64,000 bases of DNA, taken from contig CALGAW010000023.1 in the NCBI GenBank assembly GCA_937959115.1, forward strand, positions 1-64,000, in the 5' to 3' direction. The position numbers were made by a program, and so were the translations under genes. The stretch comes from an uncultured Saprospiraceae bacterium (GTDB lineage: Bacteria; Bacteroidota; Bacteroidia; Chitinophagales; Saprospiraceae). The first letter of the stretch is position 1. Every line of letters begins with the position of its first letter. Below, piece by piece: positions 61,480-64,000 of the stretch. The notes beneath the pieces are model-generated. The model did no database searches, was not told the DNA's origin, and worked only from the letters and a program-made list of their open reading frames with translations.

Positions 61480-62571
61480 CTATATCCGCGCTCCTTCCAA
61501 ATATCCACCGTTTTCCAAATACTCCGCATCAATATCCACCTTCGTATTACATAGATAATAGTTACCTCGCGTACGAAAGGCATTGCGCTTAGCTGTCAAA
61601 ACAGGCAACAGTGGATCGCGCTCCAACAAACTACACAGCCACGAGTCATACATTACACCGTCCATGCAATGCTTCGAAACACCATCTAGCAAATCAGAAA
61701 ACACTGCTCGGTCTCCATCCTTTACAACGATCGTATGCAAATAGAGATACCGCAATACCGATCCCGCCTTAGGCAACAATACTCGATTAGTTAACCTAGC
61801 ATACAGATTATAGAACGGTCTTACTAGTTTGAAGCGATTGCTATAAGACGCAACACGCGTTTGCTTGATGCCTTTCAAATCCCAGACACCCAGTAAGCCA
61901 ATGATTGCACCATCTCGCTCAGCAATTAGAAAATCACTAATGTTGCAATCACGAAAATAAGGGTTGTGAAGGGCGGAAAAATCATAATATGGCATGTAAG
62001 ACCTTTCCTTTGCAATCTCATCATAGAATGCTTGTAAACGTGGTATATCACTATCATTTGCCTTGCGTATTCCCTGCAATTGTTTTTTTGAAGCCTTTTT
62101 GTCATAAGGAAGGATAAAATTCTCGATGTGCTCTACAAAATGGTAGGATGCCATAACACTATTGTTGCGTTTGCTCTTTTCGGCTAGTTTGATCATAGGA
62201 GCATTGTCAGAAAAAATAACGGTTTGAGCTGGGAATTCATCTGTTCTCATCAGATCTGTCAAGAACTTCCCCATGCGCATAAACAACATGGATTTTTGCT
62301 TGTCTGGATGGACTCTTAGATCGCACAAATAACGCCCCCACTCTATTTTACCATTTATCCATACTCTTCTGAAACCAACGTTGCAAACCGCCATCACTTT
62401 GCCATCTACTAACGCTAGGTAAACTTCTGGACGTTCGCATTGGATGTGCGTGCCATACATATAATCAGGTTCTCGTTCTAGAGCAAGTGAGATATCCGAA
62501 GACACTGTAAGTTTGAGCAGGGCACGGATCTCTGCATCATAGGTTGGTTGATATGGAATGATTTCAGTCAT
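61480..62571 (-). CDS. Two-domain GNAT-family acyltransferase
   Basis: 363 residues. It has two GNAT-like halves: the first (IIPYQPTYDAEIRALL, VYLALVDGKVMAVCNVGFRR, YLCDLRVHPDKQKSMLFMRM) with the RVHPDKQ-type acetyl-CoA motif A region, and the second (IRKANDSDIPRLQAFYDEIA, FLIAERDGAIIGLLGVWDLK). The acceptor is not known. Its ATG directly follows the stop of the GH3-like gene (TGAATG), so the two are translationally coupled. This suggests that GH3-activated acyl groups and GNAT-acylation work on one product; that is inference. Confidence 0.75.
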   Translation of the reverse strand: MTEIIPYQPTYDAEIRALLKLTVSSDISLALEREPDYMYGTHIQCERPEVYLALVDGKVMAVCNVGFRRVWINGKIEWGRYLCDLRVHPDKQKSMLFMRMGKFLTDLMRTDEFPAQTVIFSDNAPMIKLAEKSKRNNSVMASYHFVEHIENFILPYDKKASKKQLQGIRKANDSDIPRLQAFYDEIAKERSYMPYYDFSALHNPYFRDCNISDFLIAERDGAIIGLLGVWDLKGIKQTRVASYSNRFKLVRPFYNLYARLTNRVLLPKAGSVLRYLYLHTIVVKDGDRAVFSDLLDGVSKHCMDGVMYDSWLCSLLERDPLLPVLTAKRNAFRTRGNYYLCNTKVDIDAEYLENGGYLEGARI

Positions 62572-64000
62572 TCATTGTGTGTTTTTTTTTGATTCTAATA
62601 GATTAGAATCCAAGATATAAGGAATTTTTAAATCGCCGTCTTTTATTCCCTTCTCCTCTTTATATCGTTGAATAATTTGGGTTGAAATCCCTTGTTTAAA
62701 AACGGCAGAAGTCAACGGTGTTAATTGTCCTAACTGAATGGCTTGGAGGTAGTACGGATTTTCACAAAAAGCGGCTTCTATCTGTTGACAAATCACTTGT
62801 TCATTCCTTAGCGCATTCGACTCAATAATCAATCGATAACCTGGTTTATGATTTTCATTAATCATTAAATACAAGGCCTGAATTTCTGGAAATTGTTGCT
62901 TGGCCATGGAAAAGGCTTTTCCGATTTGGAGTTGACTCAATTTTTCTCCTACGAGATCGCTTGTCTGATTCGAACGTCCAAGGAATTCTAGCTTCGGCAC
63001 TTGTCCATTATAGCCTAAGCAGCGAACGGTGTCATGCGTGTTATATCGATACAACCCACCAGCAGTAGTCATAACGACTTCATATGTATTACCTTCTTTC
63101 AATTGATGCAGCATGCAGGTTGCTCCATCTGCTGCTTTAAACTCATAAAAGTGTGCCGTGTAAGCAAGCAAGTGACTACCAGCATAAGGAATCGTTACCA
63201 CGCCTTCCGTGGAGAGTAACCCCTTGCCTTGAATAGGCACCTTACCTAGCCGTTCCTGCAATTGATCTATCCTCAAACTTGCTTGGCCTTGTGTCCAACA
63301 GCTAACCAATGCGAGTTTTGGAAACAATTGACCAATGGTAAAGGACTGGTTAAGAATTGCTTGAATTTCGTTTCGTTTTTGAACTGAAAAATCCTCTAGA
63401 ATTTCTTGCGCATGCTCCTTCAAAAAATCGAGCAGTCGAATCAAGAAATATGGACTCCAGACCGAGACAAACGTAAGCTCCCTATTCCTAAGTAAATGTT
63501 GCCAAGAAATCACATAAAACGCATGTGGATCACGGATTTTGCTAATCTGTGAAGGCACTGCAAACACCCTACCCAATAGCCAAGCCGTTAAGGGATTGAA
63601 GTAATCCGAATCATCTTGTGTTCCTACCGAGATACCGCTTTCAAGCACTTCCCGCTGGCTCGTTACTGGCGACAATGACCAATAAGACTTACCGACCAAT
63701 GCCTTGGGATACTCCATTGCAACTCCATGCATCCAAGGGGCGATGGCTTGCTGAAATTCTTCTTTCAGTGCTTTGTTGTAAGGGATGTATTTTGCGGCTG
63801 TGGTAGTGCCTGATGTTTTTTCAAAGAAGGATGGTATTCCGGGAAACAGGATGTCTGATTGACCGTTTTTTAATTGTTGGATGTAGGGTGCGAGTTGGCT
63901 GTAATCTTCTAGGATGGGTACTTGCTGTCGGTATTGCTCGTAGGAGTTTATTTTGTTGAAGTGATGCGCTCTTCCGAATTCGGTGTGCTCAGAGGCTTTT
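62572..64000 (-). CDS. GH3-family acyl-adenylating enzyme (5' end cut by window edge)
   Basis: Minus-strand frame open for over 475 codons to the right edge; an internal ATG at 63732 is not the start, because family sequence continues upstream in frame. I translated the upstream part: KASEHTEFGRAHHFNKINS, LPYNKALK-like PYNKALKEEFQQAI, and the SGT motif FFEKTSGTTTAAKYIPY, all GH3-like. Further on are VVTIPYAGSHLLAYTAHFYE, VVMTTAGGLYRYNTHDTVRC (motif III) and LEFLGRSNQTSDLVGEKLSQ (hinge region). This divergent member lacks the neat YxASEG of the 27 kb copy, having STEGVVTIP instead. It is coupled to the GNAT gene downstream. Few N-terminal residues should be missing. Confidence 0.85.
   Translation of the reverse strand, partial: KASEHTEFGRAHHFNKINSYEQYRQQVPILEDYSQLAPYIQQLKNGQSDILFPGIPSFFEKTSGTTTAAKYIPYNKALKEEFQQAIAPWMHGVAMEYPKALVGKSYWSLSPVTSQREVLESGISVGTQDDSDYFNPLTAWLLGRVFAVPSQISKIRDPHAFYVISWQHLLRNRELTFVSVWSPYFLIRLLDFLKEHAQEILEDFSVQKRNEIQAILNQSFTIGQLFPKLALVSCWTQGQASLRIDQLQERLGKVPIQGKGLLSTEGVVTIPYAGSHLLAYTAHFYEFKAADGATCMLHQLKEGNTYEVVMTTAGGLYRYNTHDTVRCLGYNGQVPKLEFLGRSNQTSDLVGEKLSQLQIGKAFSMAKQQFPEIQALYLMINENHKPGYRLIIESNALRNEQVICQQIEAAFCENPYYLQAIQLGQLTPLTSAVFKQGISTQIIQRYKEEKGIKDGDLKIPYILDSNLLESKKNTQ

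Overview
The window is a moderately AT-rich stretch of a Bacteroidota chromosome. The evidence is a type IX secretion (T9SS) and gliding cargo set: 'gliding motility-associated' type B C-terminal domains, PorP/SprF proteins, SprB-like and PKD repeats, and type A sorting tails. Promoters of the Bacteroidota form TTTG-N19-TAnnTTTG, leading A-rich starts without obvious Shine-Dalgarno sites, and Bacteroidota-typical families (DUF4920, GH3, 7TM-HD) agree. The exact order (Saprospirales, Chitinophagales, Sphingobacteriales or a deep Flavobacteriales line) cannot be settled by eye. I saw no rRNA, tRNA, CRISPR array, prophage or intact insertion sequence.

Layout. 1-8.9 kb: ftsK (cut by the left edge), a saccharopine-dehydrogenase-like reductase whose stop codon lies in a REP-like palindrome, a fused BioF-like/BioF2-like acyltransferase, and a PgpH-like 7TM-HD phosphodiesterase. 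9-15.2 kb: an SGNH-type lipoprotein with a dockerin-like tail, a secreted T9SS protein, then a tight operon of cytochrome c, anmK and an NAD-dependent epimerase. 15.5-26.9 kb: mainly housekeeping and metabolism on the minus strand (OmpA with thrombospondin-3 repeats, mtnA, glutamate-dehydrogenase family, selO, paaE-like reductase, DUF4920 lipoprotein, DksA/TraR-like zinc protein, membrane metallopeptidase-like protein), with a plus-strand degenerate arginase homologue and a probable MITE between them. 27.2 kb: a GH3-family enzyme.

28.8-45.6 kb is a surface-protein region. It has two minus-strand cassettes in which a type B secreted adhesin-like protein is co-transcribed with a PorP/SprF protein (28.8-34.5 kb, also with an OmpA/PD40 protein; 39.0-43.4 kb, with two small proteins). 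Plus-strand genes encode a SprB-repeat protein and a glycine-rich protein resembling phage tail-tip adhesins. Lying between the cassettes are a CaiB-type CoA transferase and a small membrane protein.

45.6-64 kb: AI-2E-type permease, superoxide dismutase, DUF3108 and flippase-like membrane protein, a PKD/Kazal repeat protein, a dockerin/cohesin-like protein, a long hypothetical, a 1012-residue type B surface protein, a sodium:solute symporter, a small secreted protein, and a two-gene GH3-GNAT operon running off the right edge.

I found no single obvious new defence or mobile system. The strongest leads are the BioF-BioF2 fusion, the GH3-GNAT pair, the glycine-rich adhesin, the Kazal/PKD protein, the arginase pseudoenzyme and several dispersed non-coding repeat families. 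Several apparent ORF starts at TTG lie in promoter -7 boxes, so the starts were moved downstream.
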